From Christensenella sp. UBA3798 (GTDB lineage Bacteria > Bacillota > Clostridia > Christensenellales > CAG-1252), in NCBI GenBank assembly GCA_002368735.1, contig DFEQ01000066.1, positions 1 through 25,750 on the forward strand: a DNA stretch of 25,750 bases, in the 5' to 3' direction. A program made the translations under genes and the position numbers. Below the pieces are notes generated by a model, which made no database searches, was not told the origin of the DNA, and saw only the letters and a program-made list of their open reading frames with translations. This document shows, piece by piece, positions 6,513 through 14,124 of this stretch (position 1 is the stretch's first letter; the number at the start of each line of letters is the position of its first letter).

Positions 6513-6541
6513 TTGACAAGTATTTCGGGCGGTGATACGAT
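6513..6541 (+). promoter_or_regulatory. Promoter of the MacB/FtsX-type ABC operon
   Basis: -35 TTGACA (6513-6518), 17-bp spacer, -10 TACGAT (6536-6541). Operators flank it on both sides. Confidence 0.8.
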
Positions 6542-6552
6542 GAAATTGAAAA

Positions 6553-6572
6553 ATGTGAAACATTATTCACAT
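6553..6572. promoter_or_regulatory. Operator 2: 7-bp inverted repeat
   Basis: ATGTGAA (6553-6559) and TTCACAT (6566-6572) form a 20-bp imperfect palindrome just downstream of the predicted transcription start. It shares 11 bases exactly with operator 1; the two copies are 65 bases apart. Confidence 0.65.
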
Positions 6573-6592
6573 ATTGCAGATCGGAGGGATAT

Positions 6593-7291
6593 ATGAGTTT
6601 GATCGAATTAAAGGGCGTCAGCAAGATCTATAAGAGCGGTGAACACGAATTGCGCGCGCTCGATAATGTGGATATAAATATAGAAAAAGGGAAGTTCGTC
6701 GTAATACTCGGTCCGAGCGGTGCGGGTAAGAGTACGCTACTGAATATCCTCGGAGGACTCGACAGCCCCGATGAAGGTAAGATCATCGTAAACGGGAACG
6801 ACATTTCTTCTTTAAGCGGAGACGCGCTTGCCGATTATCGCGCAAAGACGGTCGGTTTTGTCTTTCAGTTTTACAATTTGATCCCTACGCTGACCGTCCG
6901 CGAAAACGTTGAGTTGGTGCGAGAGATCGCTCCCGACGCATTCCCTGCGGAGCGAATGATCGCCGAGGTCGGTCTGTCCGATCACATGAATAATTTTCCT
7001 TCCGAGCTTTCGGGCGGCGAACAGCAGCGCGTATCGATCGCACGCGCTTTGGCTAAAAACCCCGAGATCATTCTCTGCGACGAACCGACCGGAGCCTTGG
7101 ACAGCGATACCGGCGTGATCGTGCTGAAACTGCTTTTGGATATGGCGCGTTCCTATGGCAAGACGATCCTGATCGTCACGCACAATCAAAACATTGCCAA
7201 GATGGCGGACGTGGTCGTTCGCGTTAAAAACGGCAAGATCCTTTCGGCTGAAGAACAGATCCCTCTTTCCGCCGACGACGTGGAGTGGTGA
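6593..7291 (+). CDS. ABC transporter ATP-binding protein (MacB/LolD/FtsE type)
   Basis: This 232-residue ATPase has Walker A GPSGAGKST (40-48), Q-loop Gln92, signature LSGGEQQ (139-145), Walker B LCDEPTGALD with catalytic Glu164, and H-loop His197. The LSGGEQQ signature and the 'EPTGALD' box are those of ATPases that drive FtsX-type permeases (MacB, LolCDE, BceA, YtrE). It works at the membrane with the next gene's product. GGAGGG lies 4 bases before the ATG. It is first of a two-gene operon from the promoter at 6513-6541, whose flanking operators suggest inducible expression. Codon choice and base composition look less GC-rich than the genes on either side, so the operon may have been acquired. 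Confidence 0.95.
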   Translation: MSLIELKGVSKIYKSGEHELRALDNVDINIEKGKFVVILGPSGAGKSTLLNILGGLDSPDEGKIIVNGNDISSLSGDALADYRAKTVGFVFQFYNLIPTLTVRENVELVREIAPDAFPAERMIAEVGLSDHMNNFPSELSGGEQQRVSIARALAKNPEIILCDEPTGALDSDTGVIVLKLLLDMARSYGKTILIVTHNQNIAKMADVVVRVKNGKILSAEEQIPLSADDVEW

Positions 7292-7292
7292 T

Positions 7293-9578
7293 ATGCTAGT
7301 CAAAAAGCTGTTTCGCACATTCGGAGAATACAAGGCACAGTTTATCTCGATGATCCTGATGATCATGATCGGCGTCGGCATTTTTATCGGCTTCAACATG
7401 GAATGGGTGACGATAGAAAAGGACACGAACGCCTTTTATGAAGAGACCTATTTCGCCGATTATCGAGTAGTTAATGACGGTGGTCTCGGATTCACCGAAA
7501 AGGATCTCAAAGCGATCCGCGCCATCGAGGGAGTGGACGCCGCCGCTCTTTATGCTTCCATCGATCTCAACGTCAAGGGAGAAGAGAAAAAGACGCTTGC
7601 CGTGACGGTGACGACCTCGGAAGACGTATCCTTTTTCAAATTGATGTCGGGCGCTCCGTACGACAAGGAGGACGAAGACGGGATCTGGCTATCCGAGCGC
7701 TATGCCGAGGAAAACGATATCAAAATCGGCGATACGATCACGCTATTCTATAACGGCGATATCCCCTTGATCGTCCGCGGACTCGTCAAGTCTGCCGAAT
7801 ACCTGATCTGCGTGCCGGACAACGGTGCCGTCATGCCCTCGTTCGACACATACGGGTTTGCTTACGTTTCGCCTGCGGCATATTTATCGGTAGCGAAATT
7901 CCCGATCTATCCGCAGATCAACGTCCGTTCCTCTCTTCCCGAAAGAGAATTCAAGGAAGCGGTCAATTCCGCGCTCTCCAAAACCACCCTCGTTTTGACT
8001 AAAGACGAAGTGATCTCTTATGCCGAAGTGCAGGGCGAAGCGAAAGAAGGGAAAACGATGGGCGCATTCCTCCCCTTGGTCTTCCTCCTGATCGCAGTTC
8101 TTACCATGATCACGACGATGCACCGCATCGCAGCCAAAGAGAAGACGCAGATCGGTACCTTGAAGGCGCTCGGCTTCCGCGACGGAACGCTTCTCAGGCA
8201 CTATACGCTCCTCTCGTTATTCGTAGGGATCATCGGAAGCATCCTCGGGATAGGTCTCGGCTATCTCGTTTGCTATTTCATTATGAATCCGCACGGTGCG
8301 ATGGGGACTTATTTCGATATGCCGTATTGGACGATGTATCTGCCGTGGTTCAGCTACCTTGTGATCGCCGTTATCCTCGCATTGTTTACGGCTGTCGGGT
8401 ATTTCTCCGTCTCACGCATGTTAAAAGGAAGCGCGGCGGAGGCGCTTCGCCCGCTCGTGCCGAAAAAGGTAAGCAAAGTTCTCCTTGAAAAAACGCCCTT
8501 GTGGAACAAGCTGTCTTTCGGGATGAAGTGGAACCTGCGCGATATGATGCGCCACAAGTCCAGGCTCTTTATGAGCCTGCTCGGCGTGATCGGTTGTATG
8601 GTGATCCTCGTCGGTGCAATGGGGATGAAAGACACTGCGACGGAGTTCATTGATTCTTACTATGAAGGCGCAATGAACTACAAAACCTGTATCTATTTGG
8701 ATACGGCTGCTTCGGATGCCGCGCGTGACGAGACGATCACGCTTTACGGCGGGAACTATTCGGCGACTGTTCCTGTCGAGATCGAAGAAAAAGCGGTCAG
8801 TTTGACCGTTTGGTCTCTCCCGAATGACAAGATGCGCTTCTTGAAAGAGGACGATTCCTACGTCAAGTTGACGGACAACGAGGCTTTCGTCTGTTCTCGT
8901 ATCGCAGATGAGTTCGGATTGAAAAAAGGTGATGTTATCAAGATCAGCCCCTTTGGGAAAAGCAAGGTTTATGAACTCACCGTCGGAGGAGTGGCACGCT
9001 CACTTTCCGAAAGTATCATGATCTCCGTTGACTACGCCAAGGCTCTCGGTGTCGAATATAAGGCGGATACGATCTATTCCGACACCCCGATCACCGAGGT
9101 AGATACTTCCCTTGTCGCTATCAAAAACGTTCGCACCAAGGGGGAGATCATGGAATCGTTCGACAGCTTTATGGAGATCATGAACGAAATGATCCTGCTC
9201 CTCATCGTTGCGGGCGTCATCCTCGGCGTGATCGTCCTCTACAACCTCGGCTCAATGGGATATACCGAACGCTACCTTGAGATGGCTACCCTAAAAGTCG
9301 TGGGATTCAATAATAAAAAGATCGCGGGGCTGTTGATCGGACAAACGATGCTGATCACCCTCTTCGGGATCCTTCTCGGGTTCCCGCTCGGCGTGCTCGT
9401 CCTAAAATGGCTGATCGTCGCGCTTGCGTCGGAATACGAAATGTCGCTCTATCTCGGACCGATGACTTATCTCGTTTCAATACTCGTGACCGCGGGGGTC
9501 TCCTTGATCGTCGGCTTGCTTGTTGCGCGAAAGAATAAAAAGATCGATATGGTCGCCGCCCTGAAAGCGCCCGAATAA
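7293..9578 (+). CDS. FtsX/MacB-type ABC transporter permease
   Basis: This 761-residue permease has an N-terminal membrane helix (about residues 16-38) and a large extracytoplasmic domain. A first FtsX block of three helices follows (about 255-375, starting around 'FLPLVFLLIAVLTMI'). A second half repeats the layout: helix near 'RLFMSLLGVIGCMVIL', another outside domain, and a C-terminal FtsX block with three helices. This two-fold FtsX arrangement is that of mechanotransmission-type transporters, which move or extract substrates on the outer face of the membrane. The true start is the ATG two bases after the ATPase stop, with GGAG 7 bases upstream; longer readings back into the ATPase gene are not credible. 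No membrane-fusion partner is nearby. Possible roles are antimicrobial peptide resistance or lipoprotein/lipid handling. Confidence 0.9.
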   Translation: MLVKKLFRTFGEYKAQFISMILMIMIGVGIFIGFNMEWVTIEKDTNAFYEETYFADYRVVNDGGLGFTEKDLKAIRAIEGVDAAALYASIDLNVKGEEKKTLAVTVTTSEDVSFFKLMSGAPYDKEDEDGIWLSERYAEENDIKIGDTITLFYNGDIPLIVRGLVKSAEYLICVPDNGAVMPSFDTYGFAYVSPAAYLSVAKFPIYPQINVRSSLPEREFKEAVNSALSKTTLVLTKDEVISYAEVQGEAKEGKTMGAFLPLVFLLIAVLTMITTMHRIAAKEKTQIGTLKALGFRDGTLLRHYTLLSLFVGIIGSILGIGLGYLVCYFIMNPHGAMGTYFDMPYWTMYLPWFSYLVIAVILALFTAVGYFSVSRMLKGSAAEALRPLVPKKVSKVLLEKTPLWNKLSFGMKWNLRDMMRHKSRLFMSLLGVIGCMVILVGAMGMKDTATEFIDSYYEGAMNYKTCIYLDTAASDAARDETITLYGGNYSATVPVEIEEKAVSLTVWSLPNDKMRFLKEDDSYVKLTDNEAFVCSRIADEFGLKKGDVIKISPFGKSKVYELTVGGVARSLSESIMISVDYAKALGVEYKADTIYSDTPITEVDTSLVAIKNVRTKGEIMESFDSFMEIMNEMILLLIVAGVILGVIVLYNLGSMGYTERYLEMATLKVVGFNNKKIAGLLIGQTMLITLFGILLGFPLGVLVLKWLIVALASEYEMSLYLGPMTYLVSILVTAGVSLIVGLLVARKNKKIDMVAALKAPE

Positions 9579-9600
9579 GCTATCATTTCGGCGGCAAAAG

Positions 9601-9609
9601 TGATATAAT
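9601..9609 (+). promoter_or_regulatory. Extended -10 promoter of the P-type ATPase gene
   Basis: TGATATAAT is a perfect extended -10 (TATAAT at 9604-9609). The expected +1 is base 9616, the A of the ATG. No good -35 is visible and there is no ribosome binding site, so a leaderless mRNA is likely. Confidence 0.55.
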
Positions 9610-9615
9610 AAAATT

Positions 9616-12024
9616 ATGACGAAAAAATTCGGCGTAGGAGGAATGAGCTGCGCGGCGTGCGCGCTCGGCATCGAAAAGGGCGTCTCTCGGGTAGAGGGCG
9701 TCACGGCGGTATCGGTCTCCTTGATGGATAGGAGCATGACCGTCACTTTTGCTCTGCCTGCGACGGAGGAGGCTGTCACAGCGGCGGTCGTCTCTCTCGG
9801 ATACACCGTCTTTCCCTACGGCAAGGAAGCGGAAGGCGCGAGCGAGAGCGCAAAACTGCTTCGCCGTTTCCTTATCTCCCTTGCTTTCCTTCTCCCCCTG
9901 ATGTGGTTTTCGATGGGGGGGATGATCGGACTCCCACAGCCGACTAAGTGGATCTCCTATCTCATCCAATGGCTCCTTTCCCTCGCGATCATCGTCGTAA
10001 ATCGCCGCTTTTTCTCGAGCGGGGCGCGCGCCCTTATCAAGCGTGTGCCGAATATGGATACCTTGGTCGCCCTCGCCTCCACAGCCGCCTTCCTCTACAG
10101 CGTGGCGGTCACCGTGATGACGTTTTTCGGTGGGAGCGGCATGGTCTTCTACGAGTCGTCGGCGATGGTCTTGACTCTCGTCACCCTCGGCAAATACCTC
10201 GAAGAGAAGTCTAAAGGGCGTACGGGTCGCGAGATAGAATCGCTCGTTCGTATGCTCCCCACCGATTGCCGCGTGATGCGGGATGGCGAGGAAGTGACCC
10301 TTCCGCGCGACGAGGTCGCAGTCGGGGATATCGTCGTTCTTCGTCAAGGAGACAGAGTCCCCGTGGACGGCGTCATCACCGAGGGATCTGGGCTCCTCGA
10401 CACTTCCGCCATTACGGGCGAGCCTCTCCCCGTGGAGGGAGTGGTCGGCGGAAAAGCCGTCTCGGGCAGTATCGTGACCAAGGGATATCTCCTTCTTCGC
10501 GCCGAAAAGGTGGGGGAGGACGCCGCTTTTTCCCGCGTCGTCAGGATGGTCAGGGACGCCGCCTCTTCCAAGGCGCCCGTGCAACGTGTGGCGGATAAGA
10601 TAGCGGGGGTGTTCGTGCCAATCGTGACGGCGCTCGCCCTCGTGACCTTCCTCGTGTGGATGCTCGTGACGCGCGACACGGACAGCGCTTTCAGGTACGC
10701 GGTCAGCGTGCTCGTGATCTCCTGTCCCTGCGCCTTAGGACTCGCCACGCCCGTTGCGGTGATGGCGGCGGCAGGAAAGGGGGCGTCGGTCGGCGTACTC
10801 TACAAAAACGCGGAGAGCATTGAGATATTGAACCGCGTGAACTGCCTCCTGATAGACAAGACCGCCACTTTGACGGTGGGTAAGCCCGTCGTCAAGGGCT
10901 TCCGCAATCTATCCTCTCGCCCCGACGAGGAGATACTCTCCTTGGCGCGGGCGGCGGAGACCTCCTCGATGCATCCCCTCGCGGAGTGTATCAGAGAGTT
11001 CTGCAAAGAGGGCGATATTATCCCCGAACGGGTGGACTATTTGTCGGGGAAGGGCGCCGTCGCGGATATCGCGGGCGAGCGCTATTATATCGGCAACGCC
11101 GCGCTCCTGCCATTTGCGCTCCCGAAGCAGCTGCTTGAGGCGCAGGAGGGCACGACGGTGTATTTTGCCTGTGACAGAGAGCTCCTTGCCATCTTTACTA
11201 TCAGCGACGAGATCAAGCGCGGCGCGCGTGAGACGATAGAGCGCCTTTCTGCGGAAGGGATACGCCCCGTGATGCTGACGGGGGACGCCGCTTCTGCCGC
11301 GAATGCAGTCGCCGCAGAGGTCGGCATCTCGGAGGTCGTCTCCGATATGCTCCCCGAGCGCAAGGCGGAGGTCGCGTCGGAATATAGGGAAAAGGGCTAC
11401 GTCACCGCCATGACGGGGGACGGCATCAACGACGCCCCCGCCCTCAAGACGGCGGATCTCGGCATCGCGATGGGCACGGGGACGGACGTCGCCATCGACT
11501 CGGCGGACGTGGTGCTCCGCTCGGGGGATATCTCCTCCCTTACGGACGCGGTGCTCCTCGCGAAAAAGACCTTCCGCATCATCAAGGGCAACCTGTTTTG
11601 GGCGTTTTTCTACAACCTGATCGCCATCCCCGTCGCGGCGGGCGCCTTCGCCTATTTCGGGGTTTCGCTGACCCCCACCATCAGCGCTCTCGCGATGAGC
11701 CTCAGCTCGCTCTTCGTGGTGCTGAATGCGCTCAGGATCAATCGTTATAAGCGCTTTATCCCCGCGGATAAGGCGGATACTCAATGCAAAAAGGAGGAAT
11801 GCGAAATGTGTTTCAAGAAAGAGGATAGTATTGTCCTTCACGTGGAAGGCATGATGTGCGAGCATTGTAAAGCCCGGGTGGAGAAGGCTCTCTCCGCTGT
11901 CCCCGGCGTGACCAAGGTAAAGGTGGATCTCGCGAAAAAGACCGCGACGGTCAACGGCAGCGCCGACGAAAGCGCGCTTATTGCCGCCGTTGTGGATGCA
12001 GGCTACGAAGCCACGCGTCTTTGA
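9616..12024 (+). CDS. copA: P1B-type copper-transporting ATPase with N- and C-terminal HMA domains
   Basis: This 802-residue ATP-driven exporter probably moves Cu(I). Domains in order: N-terminal heavy-metal-binding domain with GMSCAAC (9-15); membrane helices from about 85; actuator loop TGEP (268-270 with Pro); the metal-site helix with CPC (370-372); the phosphorylation loop; HP locus (453-454); GDGINDAP (601-608); last helices with YN (666-667) and MSLSS (694-698). These membrane motifs are those of the Cu+ class. The phosphorylation loop reads DKTAT (414-418), with Ala417 where Gly is almost invariant. A second metal-binding domain with GMMCEHC (745-751) is fused at the C-terminus and resembles a free CopZ chaperone. 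That domain has an internal ATG with its own ribosome binding site. Transcription probably starts at the ATG. No CsoR or CopY site was recognised. Confidence 0.92.
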   Translation: MTKKFGVGGMSCAACALGIEKGVSRVEGVTAVSVSLMDRSMTVTFALPATEEAVTAAVVSLGYTVFPYGKEAEGASESAKLLRRFLISLAFLLPLMWFSMGGMIGLPQPTKWISYLIQWLLSLAIIVVNRRFFSSGARALIKRVPNMDTLVALASTAAFLYSVAVTVMTFFGGSGMVFYESSAMVLTLVTLGKYLEEKSKGRTGREIESLVRMLPTDCRVMRDGEEVTLPRDEVAVGDIVVLRQGDRVPVDGVITEGSGLLDTSAITGEPLPVEGVVGGKAVSGSIVTKGYLLLRAEKVGEDAAFSRVVRMVRDAASSKAPVQRVADKIAGVFVPIVTALALVTFLVWMLVTRDTDSAFRYAVSVLVISCPCALGLATPVAVMAAAGKGASVGVLYKNAESIEILNRVNCLLIDKTATLTVGKPVVKGFRNLSSRPDEEILSLARAAETSSMHPLAECIREFCKEGDIIPERVDYLSGKGAVADIAGERYYIGNAALLPFALPKQLLEAQEGTTVYFACDRELLAIFTISDEIKRGARETIERLSAEGIRPVMLTGDAASAANAVAAEVGISEVVSDMLPERKAEVASEYREKGYVTAMTGDGINDAPALKTADLGIAMGTGTDVAIDSADVVLRSGDISSLTDAVLLAKKTFRIIKGNLFWAFFYNLIAIPVAAGAFAYFGVSLTPTISALAMSLSSLFVVLNALRINRYKRFIPADKADTQCKKEECEMCFKKEDSIVLHVEGMMCEHCKARVEKALSAVPGVTKVKVDLAKKTATVNGSADESALIAAVVDAGYEATRL
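11792..12024 (+). other. Internal start: possible separate CopZ-like chaperone
   Basis: AGGAGG at 11792-11797 lies 8 bases before an in-frame ATG at 11806-11808 (codon 731 of the ATPase). Starting there would give a 72-residue protein with one HMA domain, GMMCEHC near residues 15-21, the size of CopZ. The same domain could thus be made both fused and free. It could also be a recent fusion of once separate copA and copZ genes that kept the old start signals. Confidence 0.5.
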
Positions 12025-12207
12025 TCGCTGCGGCGACACATAACGGCAGCAATACGGCTCTAACGCTTTTCGCCCCCTCGCGGAGCGGTTATCTTGCCAC
12101 CACTCTTCGCGCCTCGCTGTGCGTAAGTCCGGTGAGTGTGAAAGATAGGTCTTGCTTTATTCGGTAGCACGTGCGGCACAGCCGTCGATCCGCCCGTCAT
12201 CCATTAC
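12025..12207. other. Non-coding stretch after the ATPase gene
   Basis: I see no gene, no clear terminator hairpin for the plus-strand ATPase and no promoter here. It lies between two convergent genes and leads into hairpin array C. Confidence 0.5.
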
Positions 12208-12294
12208 TTGCGCTACAGCGCAAACTTCACCGTGCGCGACCGCGCACAACTTCACTTTCCCATAGGAAAACTTCATTGCTGAAGTCAACTTCAC
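12208..12294. repeat. Hairpin array C (linker AACTTCAC)
   Basis: Hairpins TTGCGC-TACA-GCGCAA (12208-12223), GTGCGC-GACC-GCGCAC (12232-12247) and TTTCC-CATA-GGAAA (12256-12269) are separated by ACTTCAC or AACTTCAC (12224-12230, 12248-12255). Another copy, AACTTCAT (12269-12276), itself pairs with TGAAGT (12280-12285), and a last AACTTCAC lies at 12287-12294. The period is about 22-25 bases. It lies between two convergent genes just before a terminator. One further unit with the same linker is at 15811-15837. Confidence 0.78.
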
Positions 12295-12298
12295 ATAA

Positions 12299-12327
12299 AA
12301 AAAGCCCTGCTTGTCGCAGGGCTTTTT
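12299..12327. terminator. Terminator of the sua5-ywlE operon (bidirectional)
   Basis: GCCCTGC (12304-12310) pairs with GCAGGGC (12316-12322), flanked by A5 and T5. It lies directly after the ywlE stop on the minus strand and could also end the plus-strand ATPase transcript. Confidence 0.88.
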
Positions 12328-12329
12328 GA

Positions 12330-12773
12330 TTACTTGAGCGTCAGTTGCCGCTTGATGATGGGCATCAGTTTTTGCAGGGCGGCGAGGATCTCCGAGAGGC
12401 ATTCGCGGTAGGTCGCCTCGTCCTTGCCGTAGGGGTCTACGATGTCACCGCAGCCCGTCATCTGCCCGAGGGTGAAGACTTTCGGCAGCGAGCCGAGGCG
12501 CATCTTGTGGCGCTCGGTCATGCAGATCACGAGGTCGGCGTTTTGGATATCTTCGATGGTTATCTGGGTGGCGACGTGCTCCTTCAGGGGGATCTCGGCG
12601 TTCTCGAGCGCTTTTCTCGCGTTTTCCGAGATGGGCGCGCCGACGTTCGCCACCACGCCGCGGCTCTCTACCGTGACGTCCTTGATGCCTTCCTCGCGGA
12701 GCATCTCTTCAAAGGCGCATTCCGCCATGGGCGAGCGGCAGGTATTACCGCTGCAAACAAAGATGATCTTCAT
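12330..12773 (-). CDS. ywlE: Low-molecular-weight phosphatase, YwlE-like protein arginine phosphatase
   Basis: This 147-residue protein carries the low-molecular-weight tyrosine phosphatase P-loop CSGNTCRS (7-14) with nucleophile Cys7 and Arg13, and the general-acid loop DPYG (Asp113). Thr11 in the P-loop is the residue known to favour phosphoarginine in B. subtilis YwlE, so arginine dephosphorylation is likelier than tyrosine. The substrate in that system is proteins tagged by the McsB kinase for ClpCP. The ATG overlaps the stop of sua5 by 4 bases (ATGA) and GGGAGG precedes it, so the two genes are coupled. The sua5-ywlE pairing is the order seen in B. subtilis. A strong terminator follows. 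Confidence 0.88.
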   Translation of the reverse strand: MKIIFVCSGNTCRSPMAECAFEEMLREEGIKDVTVESRGVVANVGAPISENARKALENAEIPLKEHVATQITIEDIQNADLVICMTERHKMRLGSLPKVFTLGQMTGCGDIVDPYGKDEATYRECLSEILAALQKLMPIIKRQLTLK

Positions 12774-13747
12774 AATACGTTTCCTCCCGTTGCTTTTTTG
12801 ATGCGATCCATCGCGGCGAAGTATTCCTTCCTGTCCGACAGATCTTCTATGATGGCGGCGCCGAACTTCTCCGCTTCGCGGAGGGCGCCGTATATCCTGT
12901 GTTGCGCATCCCGCGCGTCTCTGCCGAGCGAGATGGCGTTCAAGGCGGGATGTAGATCAATGGTTTCCGCCGTTGCGATGAGTACGGGCGTCGTTCCCTG
13001 CGCTTTTAGGGACTCGTAGGCACTTTCAAGGGACTCGCGCTTTGCCAAGTAGCAGGGCACGCGGGGGGAATAGTGCTTGTATTTCATGCCCGGAGCGAGG
13101 GCTTCCTTGATCTCGCCGTGATAGTAGTCCGCGCTGCCGAGGACTGCCTTTATCTCCTCCGCCGTGATGTCGCCGGGGCGAAGAACGGTGGGTTCGTCCC
13201 CCGTCAGGTCCACGATGGTGCTCTCGATGCCGACGTCGGACGCGCCGCCGTCAAGTATCAAGGGTATCTTGCCCTCGAGGTCGTTATATACGTGCCACGC
13301 CGTGGTGGGGGATACGTGCTTGCTCACGTTGGCGCTGGGCGCCGCAATGGGCACGCCCGCCGCCTCGATGAGCGCCCTCGCCACGGGATGGGAGGGGAAG
13401 CGCACCGCCACGGTATCTCTGCCCCCCGTCGTCTCGTCGGGGACGATGGGCAGCTTCTTGAGTATCATCGTCAAGGGTCCGGGGCAAAAGGCGTCGTAGA
13501 GAGCCTTGGCTTGCTTGGTCGGGTAGGCTATCGAGTATACGTCCTCCCACTTCGCGAGGTGGACGATGAGAGGGTTGTCCGATGGACGCCCCTTGACGGC
13601 GTATATCTTACGGCTCGCCTCGCGGTCGAGGGCGTTGCCGCCGAGGCCGTACACCGTCTCTGTCGGAAACGCGACGAGAGAGCCCTCTCGCAGCAGCGTT
13701 GCCGCCTGTAATAGGTCTTGCTTGGTATCTCCGATCTTCGTGGTCAT
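12770..13747 (-). CDS. ywlC: Threonylcarbamoyl-AMP synthase (Sua5/YwlC, TsaC-type)
   Basis: This 325-residue cytoplasmic enzyme makes threonylcarbamoyl-AMP from threonine, bicarbonate and ATP, the first step of the t6A37 modification of tRNAs reading ANN codons. It has the YrdC domain, with 'LVAFPTETVYGLGGNA' near the N-terminus, 'KGRPSDNPLIVH' and 'PSANVSKHVSPT'. A linker 'APGMKYKHYSP' leads to the C-terminal Sua5 domain, so this is the long Sua5 form and not the short TsaC form. The start is set at the ATG with GAGGAA six bases upstream; an ATG 22 codons earlier lacks such a site and lies upstream of the predicted transcription start. First gene of the operon with ywlE. Confidence 0.93.
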   Translation of the reverse strand: MTTKIGDTKQDLLQAATLLREGSLVAFPTETVYGLGGNALDREASRKIYAVKGRPSDNPLIVHLAKWEDVYSIAYPTKQAKALYDAFCPGPLTMILKKLPIVPDETTGGRDTVAVRFPSHPVARALIEAAGVPIAAPSANVSKHVSPTTAWHVYNDLEGKIPLILDGGASDVGIESTIVDLTGDEPTVLRPGDITAEEIKAVLGSADYYHGEIKEALAPGMKYKHYSPRVPCYLAKRESLESAYESLKAQGTTPVLIATAETIDLHPALNAISLGRDARDAQHRIYGALREAEKFGAAIIEDLSDRKEYFAAMDRIKKATGGNVL

Positions 13748-13781
13748 GTCTTCCTCGCGCCGGGCTGTCGCCCGCTTTTTC

Positions 13782-13790
13782 ATTATAACA
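13782..13790 (-). promoter_or_regulatory. Promoter of the sua5-ywlE operon
   Basis: On the minus strand an extended -10 TGTTATAAT (TATAAT at 13787-13782). The -35 region is weak, as expected for the extended class. It gives a leader of about 28 bases that includes the GAGGAA site. Confidence 0.65.
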
Positions 13791-13839
13791 CGAAAAAAGC
13801 TTTGCGGATACACTTTTCACGCTCGCCCTTGAAAATATC

Positions 13840-13868
13840 TTTACAAAAGGAGAAAGATATAGTATTAT
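13840..13868 (+). promoter_or_regulatory. Promoter of the membrane-anchor/DUF1508 operon
   Basis: -35 TTTACA (13840-13845), 17-bp spacer, -10 TATTAT (13863-13868). A second TATAAT lies five bases further on. Divergent from the sua5 promoter. Confidence 0.6.
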
Positions 13869-13910
13869 AATATAAAATAATTTTGCGCAGAAATGCGTAT
13901 GAGGTAAAGT

Positions 13911-14105
13911 ATGCAAGCTCTCAACAATTTCTTTAAAGAACTGGCGATCAAGCTCAGTCTTCCCGATTTCTTTCAGAACACGGGACTGCTGTTCAATAAC
14001 CTCTTTCTTGCGATGGTCGCGGCGCTTTCCTTGATAGCGCTCATCCTCGTGGTGTGCCTTTTCCGCACCAAGAAAAAGGGCTCCGACGCCAAAAATTGGG
14101 ACTGA
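13911..14105 (+). CDS. Small single-pass membrane protein, paralogue of the next gene's N-terminus
   Basis: This 64-residue protein has an amphipathic start containing 'LPDFFQ' near residues 17-22, then a strongly hydrophobic segment (about 29-51), then a basic 'RTKKK' stop-transfer. That suggests the N-terminus outside and a short cytoplasmic tail. It lines up without gaps with residues 1-56 of the following protein, sharing 'FNNLFLA' and 'LIALILV', so the two arose by tandem duplication. It has no domain beyond the anchor. The start is supported by GAGGT five bases before the ATG. It could be a bare anchor that pairs with the larger protein through the shared helix. Function unknown. Confidence 0.7.
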   Translation: MQALNNFFKELAIKLSLPDFFQNTGLLFNNLFLAMVAALSLIALILVVCLFRTKKKGSDAKNWD

Positions 14106-14124
14106 TATTTTGTGAGGTGACACT

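Noticed and set aside
7194..7292. Upstream extension of the FtsX permease into the ATPase gene
   Set aside because: The extra 33 codons overlap the ATPase coding region in another frame and add no membrane or signal sequence; the ATG at 7293 is preceded by GGAG.
10909..12039. Minus-strand ORF of 376 codons antisense to the copper ATPase
   Set aside because: The sense frame carries all P-type ATPase motifs; the antisense product is His- and Arg-rich low-quality sequence.
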